Origin: Ailanthus altissimus
Taxonomy: Eukaryota; Streptophyta; Magnoliopsida; Sapindales; Simaroubaceae
Assembly (NCBI GenBank): GCA_946807835.1
Contig: OX327709.1
Span: forward strand, 21,019,501-21,083,500
Length of the DNA: 64,000 nucleotides
Direction: 5' to 3'
Shown here: piece after piece, positions 38,319-49,104 of the stretch
Numbering within the stretch: the stretch's first letter is position 1
How the letters are laid out: each line of letters opens with the position of its first letter
Program-made: the position numbers and the translations under genes
The notes under the pieces: generated by a model
What the model was told of the DNA's origin: nothing
Databases searched by the model: none
What the model saw: only the letters and a program-made list of their open reading frames with translations

Positions 38319-40913
38319 TGTAGTAACCACTTATCCAACATCGAAAAGAATAAATATTTATATATATGTATAACATTCATATTTTATTTATATGTGGATG
38401 ATACTTAATTTATGTATTGTTATTAGTATTGTTTGTATAGATTAAGGACATACTATTAGAATTGAGTTTATTTGTAAGATTTTAGATTTATTTTAAGGAT
38501 TAAATTGTAATACTTTAAAAGTTTTTGGGGTTAATTTATAAATACTAAAACTTAGTCTCTTAGTATAAAAATACACATTTTAAACTCTAATTTACTCATT
38601 TTTGGGTTGAGTCACCCCTTTAGAGAGAGAAAAGAGAGAAATAGAGGGAAGAGAAAGAGAAAAAGAAGAAGAAATTGAAATTTAGAGTTTTAAGAGGTAT
38701 ATCATAACTATTTCTCAATTTATTTGTGTTAATTAAGTTAATTTATTTAAGTTTTGATTTCTGAAAATATGTACAATTGAGGACTTGATGTGAATTTTGT
38801 AAGATATATTAAGAATTGATGATGATTATGTAGATAACTTGATAAATCATGATGAATTATAGAATTTCTACTTGATAGTCTCTTGATCCGAAAATTTTAT
38901 AAATTGTTGTGCTTTGATTCTAATTTTGTCTTTTGAGACTATGAAACTAGACATGTATATAATCATTTGAGACTTCGAATTGATTGAAAATTTCAAAAAT
39001 TAAATTTGTAGTGAATTTACCAAAATGACCCTGAAATTCTAGAAATTTCCTATGTTAACAGTATGATACAGTGACAAATAATTTTTGATTTACTGAATAA
39101 TCTTAAAAATTTCAAACTTCTGGAATATGATAAATTTATATGTCTAATATAATATATTCAAATTGAGAATTTAGATCAATGTGGTTAAATTGTTATGATT
39201 TTCTAAATCGCATTAGCTCATTGCAGTATTTGATTAACAGATTTTTAAAGTTATGGAATAAAATAGTTTTAAAATACTTTTGGCAAGTATTTTGAAGTAA
39301 AATATTTATCATGGATTGAAATATGTGTCAAGAGTAATTTTGTGATAATTTTATAATTTTAAATTTAGTATATGATTTTATAAAATTGAGAGACTGAATA
39401 CTGTTCAGTAAATATCTTGATCCTACTAGAATAATAGTTTGGATTTGATAATGTTTATGAAATGGATTGTGTAGGAATTAAGATATAATATTCATACATA
39501 AGGAGGATATATGAGTTAAGAAAGATATAATCTTATTTTGGAGCAATTGGACATCATTTGATGTATAAGAAAATTTTGTTAAGTGTAAGTGGTCAGAATG
39601 ACAGGTTTTGAGAACCAAGTAATTAGACCAATTCGATGTGATAAGTGCAATATGTATAATTTTATAAGCTATTTAAAGTGTTTTGTGTAAATTGTGAGGC
39701 TTATAAAAGGATTAATCTCCATTGATAAGTTAAGGAGAATTAAGCCTTATACCCGAAAGTGCTAAGAGGTAAGTATACTAGACTTTTACTGAAATCACAA
39801 TAAGCATAGTAGTTGTCTATGTATGATTTTGTAAATGTGCTTAGAAATATATTTATATTATGTCAAAGTATATTTGATATGAAATGTGAAAGACATATGT
39901 TTATCAATGTAAGCATTGACATTGAGCATGGACATACTTGTGTTTATGAAAGTAAGATTTCAAAATGAAATGTGTTTAACAAAGAAAACTTTTGAAGTAA
40001 AAAATGTCCATGAGATACGTTTTATGTTTTGAGGATGCTTGAACTCACTATTTACTTAGTAGGCACCTTATGTAATTTGTGGAGCCTTTATGTGTGGCTT
40101 TTCCTTCGGGATTGGTATATGTTATGTTATCTTTATATAGAGAGGATCCTATTAGTACCTAAAGGAAGATTGAGTCATCACATTTGTGTGGTAGTATATT
40201 GGTGCATGTGAGAGGACTCACCGATGATCAGGGTGAGGGTTTGGCTCTTACCTTCAGGCATAAGTATTATATATGATTAATTTAAACCTCATTTGTTCTA
40301 TTTCTCTCATACAGTATGTCACCTACGAGTGACATTTAACTCATTATGTGATATGAAAGTCCTACTAAGCAGTAGTTAAGTGATGGTATTCCTATTATAT
40401 ATTTTGAAAGAATGTGTAAGCGCTTACCTGACATGTGATTTGATAAGATTATGATTTTGATTTATCATAACATATCATATATATGCATTGTGTACATATA
40501 TGAAAAACTAGTATGCTTATTGAGTTTTATATTTATTATAGTTTATGGTAATTTTAGGTAAATAAGGTACATGTGTGCTTAGCGAATTTGGCAAAACTTC
40601 TGTTGTCCCTTAGGTTTCCTAAGTTACTAGGTTCCTAAGTATTTCATTTGTGGATACATAGTTTAAGATATTTGATTTGTCCCTATTAAATAAATACTTA
40701 TGTATTATTTTATTAGATGTGATTGTATTTGGTTTATATTTCACCAAGTATGGTTATAAGTGGAACTTTATGTTGAACTTACTAGCAACTTGCTAATGAT
40801 TCCTATGTTGAATTTAAGTTTGAAAATTTATGCAATATTAATTATTAGTGCACATGATTGAATGAGTTGTAAGTTATGTCGTGTGTCAAATCTTTTGGGT
40901 CTAGGGTGTGAGA
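38319..40913 (+). mobile_element. Solo LTR C, copy 2, inside element F
   Basis: It aligns end to end with 1012-3612, from TGTAGTAACCACTTATCC to GGTGTGAGA (the final ACA became AGA). Left flank CTTGG (38314-38318), right flank TTTGG (40914-40918). In the later duplicated copies of this junction the right flank is CTTGG (41285-41289 and 41656-41660), which restores a perfect duplication. No internal region remains. Confidence 0.88.
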
Positions 40914-41729
40914 TTTGGAGATAAGGACAATTTGTGTCATCAAATGGTCTCTATAGCGGTTGGCTCAGGCAAATCATGTTATAAAATAGGTCTCTATAGT
41001 GGTTTCTAAGTGTTTCATTTGTGGACACGTAGTTTAAGATATTTGATTTGTCTCTATTAAATAAATATTTATGTATTATTTTATTAGATGTGGTTGTATT
41101 TGGTTTATGTTTCACCAAGTATGGTCATGAGTAGAACTTTGTGTTGAATTTACTAGCAACTTGCTAATGATTCCTATGTTGAATTTAAGTTTGAAATTTT
41201 ATACAATATTAATTATGAGTGCACATTATTGAATGGGTTGTAAGTTATGTCGTGTGTCAGATCTTTTGAGTATGGGACGTGAGACTTGGAGATAAGGACA
41301 ATTTGTGTCATTGAATGGTCTCTATAACGGTTGGCTCAGGCAAATCATGTTATAAAATAGGTCTCTATAGTGGTTTTTAAGTGTTTCATTTGTGGACACG
41401 TAGTTTAAGATATTTAATTTGTCTCTATTAAATAAATATTTATGTATTATTTTATTAGATGTGGTTGTATTTGGTTTATGTTTCACCAAGTATGGTCATG
41501 AGTAGAACTTTGTGTTGAATTTACTAGCAACTTGCTAATGATTCCTATGTTGAATTTAAGTTTGAAATTTTATACAATATTAATTATGAGTGTACATTAT
41601 TGAATGGGTTGTAAGTTATGTCGTGTGTCAGATCTTTTGAGTATGGGACGTGAGACTTGGAGATAAGGACAATTTGTGTCATTGAATGGTCTCTATAACG
41701 GTTGGCTCAGGCAAATCATGTTATAAAAC
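40617..41729. repeat. 371-bp tandem triplication across the LTR C/element F junction
   Basis: The landmark GAGATAAGGACAATTTGTG occurs at 40918, 41289 and 41660, spaced exactly 371 bp. Each unit carries the last 290 bp or so of LTR C plus flanking element F DNA through GTTATAAAA. Units 2 and 3 are almost identical to each other and differ more from unit 1, so the second duplication was recent. Confidence 0.93.
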
Positions 41730-41974
41730 AGTGCTAATATCAAAGACATTTTCTGAGTGCTGATTACTGTAGGCCAACTCATGGATGTCTCTACACTTGA
41801 CATCGGGTCTTATTAAGAGGGGTTGGACCAAGGCTTAAAGTGTTGGTGGCATAGGTTAATGTACTTTAATGCTTCCATATTTGTTGTCATCTGAAGGTTC
41901 TTAGGATAATACTAATTGTTGTCGGAGCTTTTGTTATAGCGTAAAGTAGTTGAACCCGAGCTACTTCATAAGTT

Positions 41975-42350
41975 GAGCATTAAAATTTATTCATTAGATG
42001 CTAAAAGAGAACAAAACCTCAAGCACCATTAGTATAAGAAATAATAATTTAAATATTTTAGTAGAAATGAAAATTTGAGCACATAAGTTCAATAATAGTA
42101 AGTCAAGCAGCATGAGTTGAAAAAGAATAATAATTCAAGCACTATAGGCTAAAATTCGAGCATCATAGACTGAAAAGAGAATAATAACAAGTTGAGCACC
42201 ATGGATGAAATCCGAGCACCATGGGCTAAAAGAAAATAATAATAAGTCGAGTATCATAGGATGAAAAAGAATAATAATCTGAGTACCACGAGTTGAAAAA
42301 AGATAATAATCTGAGCATTATATGCTGAAATTTAAGCATCGTGGGCATAA
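41975..42350. repeat. Degenerate GAGCACCATGGGCTGAAA-type repeats
   Basis: Variants of 'GAGCA(C/T)CATGGG(C)TGAAA' followed by AGAATAATAA recur every 30-60 bp at irregular spacing. They precede the 21-bp minisatellite and are non-coding. Confidence 0.65.
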
Positions 42351-42359
42351 AGTGGCCTT

Positions 42360-43530
42360 GATCTTTAAGTGAAGACTTATGTGGCACCTAAGGAAGATTT
42401 ACATTGTCTTTAATAAGGACTTATGTTACCTTTAAAGATGACTTAAGTTGCCTTTAATAAGGACTTACATTGCCTTTAATTATTTATTACATTACCTTAA
42501 AGGAGAACTTACTTTACCTTTAATGAGAACTTATATTGCCTTTAATGAAGACTTACATGGCCTTGAGGGACAAATGAATTTTCATGTCGTTCACCATATT
42601 AGGAAAATATCTGAGTTGTTTACATCTTTAAGCCCTCAAAAGATAGGAATTTTGATATAAGAGAATGAATGCATTGGTTAGTGAAATTTTCTTTTACAAA
42701 TATCTTTGTTGAGGAATAAGAGCATTGAGTATTGAGATTCTTCTATACTGATGGCTTTGTAGGGGAATAGGAGCACAAAGTAATAAGATTCCCGTTTGCG
42801 AATGTATTGAGGACTTATGTGACCTTAATAAGGATTTAGATGGGATTAGACTGCCTCAATAAGGGTTTAAATGTCCTTAATGAAGGCTTAGACGACCTCG
42901 ATAAGGACTTATGCTGCCTCAATAAGAGCTTAGGCTACTTCAATGAGGATTAAGGATGGTTCAATGAGATTTTAAGTGCCTTGATGAGGACTTATATTAC
43001 CTCAATGAAGGCTTAAGCATTCTTCATGAGGACTTAGGCGACCTCGAAGAAGGCTTAAGCAACATTGAAAATGGCTTAGGCTATCTCAATGAGGGCTTAT
43101 GCAATCTCGATGAGAGCTTAAGCTACCTTGATAAGGATTTAGGCGGCCTCAAAGAAGGGCTTAGGTTGTTTTGAAGAGGGTTTAGAAAACCTCAATGATA
43201 GTTTAGATGGCATCGATGAGGGCTCAGACAGTCTTGATGAAGACTTATGTGGTCGACCTCAAAAATATCATCAGATAAGGTCATTTAGCCTTAATGAGGA
43301 GATCTCTAGCCTTGATAAGAAGGTCTTTAGTGGTGATGAGGAGGTCATTAGTCTTGATGAGGAAGGCTTACGTGGCCTCCGAGATGAGGTCTTACGTAAC
43401 CTTGATGAGGAGATCCTTGGCTTTAATGAGGAGGTTATTGGCCTTGTTAAAGTGGTCCTTCAGCTTTAATGAGGAGGTCATTGTCCTTGTCCTTGATGAG
43501 GAGAACCTCGACCTTAAGCTATTCGAAATT
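42360..43530. repeat. Degenerate 21-bp minisatellite, over 50 units
   Basis: Units such as GGCTTAGGCTATCTCAATGAG and GAGGTCATTAGTCTTGATGAG follow each other with a period near 21-22 bp for about 1.2 kb. Variation increases toward 42360. Since 21 is divisible by three, one frame stays open in part (43294-43566), giving a heptad-like peptide of MRRSLAL repeats. I read this as a by-product of the repeat, not a gene. Confidence 0.85.
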
Positions 43531-43958
43531 ATAGAAGGTCAATTTTTGCTAGGGGCACATTTGTAAAATATTAAGAATATTTTAGCTAAAAACTAAATTT
43601 TACAATAATTAGAAGGGGTTGAGTGATCAAAACTATATGATGTCTTCATTTCTTTTTTTTCCTCTCTCATTGCGTAGACTATCTTCTGCCTCTTTTCTCT
43701 TTTTTTTTTTTATAAAAAAAATTCAAACTAAAGAAAAAATAATCCATGTATGCATGCATGGTTTTCATGGTTGCATACACTTTTCTTCTTTTTATCAATT
43801 TTTTTTTTTTGCATGCTTGTTGTTTGGTTTTTCATATGACCACTAAAGATAATGTTTCAAATTCAAATTCAAATTCAAACTTTACTTTTAAATCTCTACC
43901 CTTCAAATTATTAATCTCCATAACTTTTTATGTTGATTTTTATATATGACATTAAACT

Positions 43959-44508
43959 GTTAATACAAAAATTTGGTCATTTTAAAGTCAACGAATTAAA
44001 TTTATTGGTTGTTGGGAATAAGGTTGATATTATCAAAAATAAAGATAAAAGACACAATGAAACACTAAATTTATAATGGTTCAGTCCAATTCAGGCTTAT
44101 GTCCACTTTACCAAATTTGATGGGCTCGCTTGTATAACACTATTGAATGATAATTTTACAGTAGAGATACGTGGTGACAGAGTTTTTACAAGATCAAAGA
44201 AGCCCCCCCAAAAAAAGCAAACATGCATCTTTCTTCATTTATGAAGAAATTTATTGTTGATCGATCTATTGATCTCTTTTATAAAATTACCTTTTACTTA
44301 TAGGATGATAATAGAATGTGGGTATAGAATTTGAGTCAAATTAAGATGTCATAAATTTTTTTTAATTAAACTTCATTTATTAGAATTCTATCAAAATAAG
44401 AAATGCAATTCTCTATTTATTTGAGACTTTTCTAAGAGTTCCATTTACTCACGAGCCTTTGTGATAAATTAAATCTATGCCAAAATCCAAAGGACCCTTA
44501 ATCCGACA
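43959..44508. repeat. Right LTR of element F
   Basis: Homologous to the left LTR. It ends AATCCGACA and is followed by ATGTG, the same five bases that precede the left LTR. Confidence 0.8.
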
Positions 44509-44513
44509 ATGTG

Positions 44514-45925
44514 AATTAAGTTTACCTACAAATATCGGGAGAAAATCTATCCTTATTTAGTTCATTTGAGAATAGAATCTTTTCACTCACACTCGGAAAA
44601 GTAGATGAATCACAGTCTAATCAAAGGATTAGGATCCTCTCTTATCTACACCACATGCTTATATTCGCCAAGATACAAAATCAGATAGGAGTGAGATTTA
44701 GTCCCTAACCAAGTGGGTAATCCACCAAAAGTTCATTAAAGCTCAAGTTACCTCAGCCCTCGTCTCTGCCCCAAAACAGACCCAGGACAAATCCAATTGT
44801 ACTGGAATATCAGATGAAGGCACAAGCAGCTTCTTTCTGAAGGCCCAATTGAATTAGCTGAAATAAATAGCCAGATGCTTTTAACTTTTCAGTTTGACAG
44901 GGCAGAGACTTTCGGCTTTGGGTAATGAGTGGAGTCAAGTTGTCGTATCTATAATATAGTATTTCTTTTCTTAGCTTTAGGCTATGATTTTTGAAGGCCC
45001 TGCCTGCTTCGCTTTACCTTTTTTGCTAGCAGAAGGATGCCCAAATCCAATCAATTGCGCCAGAAAATATATGATTCCACCAAAAGCACGCAAATCCCAC
45101 AACTAATGATCTTAAAAGAATCTTTTCTCTACCACTCTTTCCTTCTCAATTTCGCTTTGCTTCTACGGTTGCAACTAAGTATTATATTGTCGTTTTACTT
45201 TCTTTTTTTTTTTTTTACCAAACCAAAAGAGTTCATCTCATTTAATTTAAATTTTTAGATGGCGTCAAATCATATCGAGTCAATATTGATCTTGACAAAC
45301 TCCCCAAAAAAAAAAAAAGGAATCAAACAAACAAAAAAATTGCTTATAGTAATTAATTCTTCCGTTTGTTCATGTATGAATGTCATTCATTGAATTCGAA
45401 AGCAATGGACTTGGCTTTGTAACCATCAAAAGAGTCACTAAAGCATCTTTTCCCTTCGTTGTTGAAACTTTTTAATGGTCTAAAATGGAAAATGAAAGAA
45501 CTTTAAATATGGGCCAGCTTGGCTACAGGAATATCAATTAATTAAGCCCCCACCCCAGACCCAGATCCAGATCCAGGTCTTTCCCAAATTTGGTTCAATA
45601 GATAAGGCAGCGACGGAACTACTCGAGGGCATGCTCCCCTTCTTTTCAAATTTTATTTTATTTTTTTAATTTAACAGTCAATTTTTATAATTACTATTTT
45701 TTAAAATATATAATTTTGATATTAAATTTTTATATAATTAAATTCTAATTCAATATAACTTTTAACTTTAACATTTAATTCTCTTACTTTAAATTTTGAT
45801 TCTACCCTTTAATAAGGTGATCTTAAAAAATGAACTTGCAAAATAATATATCACAAGCATAATAGTTAATATATCAATAAGCAAACTAATGACCCGACCA
45901 AAAGATAAATGTTAAGAAAATGGGT
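44514..45925. other. Intergenic, no gene seen
   Basis: Flanking DNA of element F with poly-A/T tracts and a short ORF (45037-45258) without family resemblance. Confidence 0.5.
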
Positions 45926-47381
45926 CAAGAGTGAATTATTTATAAGCGTATTTTTATGAGTGTCCCTAAAATTTAAAAAATAGCTTTTAACGTTTTTACT
46001 ATTAAAAGATGTCATAAAATATTTCAAAATTTTATAAAATAACTATTATACCTTTATTCATTAACTTCTTAATTTATTATGGGTTATTTTGGTACTATTT
46101 TTTTTACTTAAGTATTAAAATAAAAAATATTTTTTTATACAAAATATTTATTAGTTTTAATTTTATTATTTATTTAAAAAATATGACAAAATATTTATTA
46201 TTTATTTAAAATATATTACAAAATATTTATTATTTATTTAAAATATTTTTTTTCAATTTTGGTACTCTATTTTTTCTTTAAGGTATTTTTAAGGGTGCCC
46301 CTGAGGTTTGACTTAAAATCAACGGTGTCCCTTAGGTTTGAGAAATAACTTCTAATATGTCTACTATTGAGAAATGTCATAAAATATTTTAAAATTTTTA
46401 TAAAATTATTATTATACCCTTATTCATTATCTTTTTAATTTATTTTGATCATTTTGGTACTCCTTTTTTTACTTGAGTACTAAAATAATAAATATTTGTT
46501 ACAAAATATTTATTATTTTTATTTTTATAATTTATGAATTTTTTTTTCAATTTTGGTACGCTATTATTTTTTTTTATTTGAGTGCTAAAATAAAAAATTT
46601 AATAAAATGTATAATTATAAGTTAAATTTTGAAATAAGTAAAATTAACTATATTATGGGATGTGATTTTTATAAATAAATATATAAAATTATCATTTTTT
46701 CAATCTAAATTAATAGATTTCATTATCTATTGAGTAAATGCATAATTTTTTTTTATTTCTTTATTTACTTAACTACCTAAATTAATTATACATTTATATA
46801 AGATGGATGATCAAATCATTAGATGATTCTTACATGGCTTATGCCTTGAAATTGAAGAGGATGAGTTATTTTTATTTCATTTTTTACTTGACTACTAAAA
46901 TAAAATATATATATATATATATATTTTCCAAAATATTTATTATTTATAATTTTTAAAACTTGTTTAAAATTTTATATTTATTGTAAACTTCAATTAAGAT
47001 TAAAATATTTAAAATTTTAAACAAATGTTAAAAAATGAAAATAAAAATTATTTTGTTTAAGTTTTTTTATTTTAGTACTCAAGTAAAAAAGAAAAAATAG
47101 AGTACTAACATTGAAGAAAACATTTTAAATAAATGATAAAAATGAAAATAATAATTATTTTGTAAAAATAAATTTATTTTCATACTCAAGTTAAAAAAAA
47201 AAAGAGAGTATCAAAATAACCTAAAATAAATTAAGAAGATAAAAAATAAAAGTATAATAATTAATTTATAATATTCTATAACATTTCTTAATAATAAAAG
47301 TATTAAGAGATTATTTTTCAAACTTCAAAAACACTTGTGAATTAAACTAAATCTAAGAAGTATCCGTAAAAATAACTCTTG
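45926..47381. mobile_element. Inverted-repeat DNA transposon remnant, Mutator-like (MULE) candidate
   Basis: The termini CAAGAG... (45926) and ...CTCTTG (47381) are inverted. About 200 bp inward on each side is diverged reverse complement, including ATGTCATAAAATATTTC with ATAACATTTCTTAATAATAAAAG and the TTTTGGTACTATTTTTTTTACTTAAGTA region. The left arm is repeated once more in tandem (about 45946-46285 and 46286-46590). Flanking nonamers AAAATGGGT (45917-45925) and TTAATGGGC (47382-47390) agree at 6 of 9 positions, as for an old MULE 9-bp duplication. No transposase is visible. Confidence 0.5.
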
Positions 47382-47390
47382 TTAATGGGC

Positions 47391-48766
47391 AAGGCCTCAA
47401 TTTGGAATCGTACACAAAATGCCCCGGAAGCAATGTTTATCAATTAGAGATAATTGCCGGTGGAAAGTTATGAGAATTAGTATTCATGATTATAATCAAT
47501 AATTTTGATTTAGATGTCTCAAAGATCAATCGCTTCGATGGTACGGTTGGAAAAGGACTATTATGACATTAAAATGTAATTTGTGCCGACTTCAAGAGTG
47601 ACAATGTCAATGTCCCTAACAAGTTATTGGCATCGATGTGAGATTGGGTGAATAGAAATACTTGTGATAGTGGGAAGCTTATTGAAACTTTTCAATTGTT
47701 CCCATTTTAGACCAACAGTTCACGAAATGTAAAGAAACCGTGACCATGATTAATAATTACAACTCATACAAAAGTTTATAATACTATACCAATAAAGTAT
47801 ATTAATACAACATTGACGGTTCAACTTTTCCTAAAGCTTTAAATTTTATGTGCCTTTTTTTTTTTTATATAAAATTGTTGCCCACCACCCGAAAAGCGGG
47901 ATGATTGATACTGAACATTTTTTTAAAGCATTGAACTTGATTCTTTTGAAGTAAAAATTTAATAGAAAAATTAGAAATTATATAATAAAATTTGACAAAT
48001 CTTTCAATAAAAAAAAGCCTATTATTTTAATGATAAACTCAATAAAACATATTTTTTGTTTCTTTTTTTTTCTTATATAAAAAAGATAAAATTTGAATCT
48101 AAATTTTTTAAGATGCATTGCAAATTTTTTTTTTATTACTAAACTATTTAAATAAATGCAACTACAAGTGATAAAAAATTTTACGAGGCTCAGCTCTGTG
48201 GGGATTCGCTTGGAATGGAGTAAAATTTAAATTGTATTTTTCTTATTTTTTAGAAATTTAATGGTTATTGAAAAATTATTCTATCTTCAAATTAAATTTA
48301 GAATTGGGACGAGGATGGATTAATTTTTTTAAACTTAACCTGAAACATGATTTAAAAATACAATTAAAAAAATTTAAGTAATAGTTTTTATTTTTTATTT
48401 CTTTAAAAATTATTATTTAAAAATAAATTATTATTTTTTAATATTGATAAAATATAAATATTTTATTTTAAAAATCTTTCACTTTAAGTTCAAATTATAT
48501 AAATTAAGTATAAAGTGAATATAAAAAATCTTAATGTGACCCTTAACTCCGCATTATTGTGGGTCCTAAATGCAACATACTTATTTTATATATATATATA
48601 TTTTTTGACAGATATATCTATATATATATATATATATATGGTTGATGTGTATTGTGAATTTATCCCATCCAAAAGAATTTATTATGATAAAAAAAAAAAA
48701 AGACAGCACAAAATGCACCGAGCATTTGACAAATGAGAATAACTGCTAAAAAAAATTAATAATCAG
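47391..48766. other. Intergenic upstream of the glyoxal oxidase gene
   Basis: AT-rich with no gene. It contains (TA)n microsatellites at 48587-48602 and 48611-48639. Confidence 0.6.
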
Positions 48767-48772
48767 CACGTG
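48767..48772 (+). promoter_or_regulatory. G-box CACGTG upstream of the glyoxal oxidase gene
   Basis: A palindromic CACGTG lies about 80 bp before the TATA box. G-boxes are bound by bZIP and bHLH factors. Use here is inferred from position only. Confidence 0.4.
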
Positions 48773-48850
48773 GTGGCCCAACTACGTCCATTTTACACTT
48801 GTTTTGTCCTCTCTATTTGCTTACGTTACTTTACCCACTTCTCCTACGGC

Positions 48851-48858
48851 TATAAATA
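48851..48858 (+). promoter_or_regulatory. TATA box of the glyoxal oxidase gene
   Basis: TATAAATA stands in a CTACGGC-TATAAATA-AAAC context, about 250 bp before the preferred ATG at 49105. This would place transcription start near 48885, with a leader of about 220 nt. Confidence 0.6.
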
Positions 48859-49104
48859 AAACAAAAAAAAAACTGTTCTTTTGCCAACGTGTCAATACCA
48901 TTCTCCAGTAGTCGACACTTCAATTACCCCACTTTTTTTATGCCGTTGCCCTTGAATTTCAAGCCCATCTACATCAAGTCTTTGCCATTCGACTAAAATC
49001 AACGGTTACAATTTCAACCCTTTATCATGCACCCTCCTGTACTTCGTTGTTGCAAACTCTTTTTAAGTACTGAGCTTACTCTCTATTCTTTCTCTGTCCC
49101 TCTC

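Larger units (their letters stand above)
37303..44508. mobile_element. Element F: 7.2-kb LTR-flanked non-coding element
   Basis: Two direct repeats (37303 to about 37894, and 43959-44508) start TGTT and end CA. They share landmarks such as TTTGATAGACTCACT/TTTGATGGGCTCGCT and CCTTTGTGATAAATTA. A perfect duplication ATGTG flanks the whole (37298-37302 and 44509-44513). The interior has no gag or pol, no clear primer-binding site and no purine tract. It holds a second solo LTR C, a 371-bp triplication and minisatellites. Without the C insertion and extra copies the original interior was only about 2.7 kb. It fits a large non-autonomous LTR element, with its mobilising partner unknown. Confidence 0.8.

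Noticed and set aside
42360..43530. CRISPR-like array
   Set aside because: Units are contiguous and degenerate with no spacers, and the DNA is plant nuclear.
43294..43566. MRRSLAL-repeat ORF as a structural protein gene
   Set aside because: It is explained by the 21-bp minisatellite; the open frame is limited to part of the array and no promoter or splice context is seen.
49027..49104. Upstream in-frame ATG as the glyoxal oxidase start
   Set aside because: It would put 26 polar or mixed residues before the signal peptide; the ATG at 49105 gives a normal secretory N-terminus.
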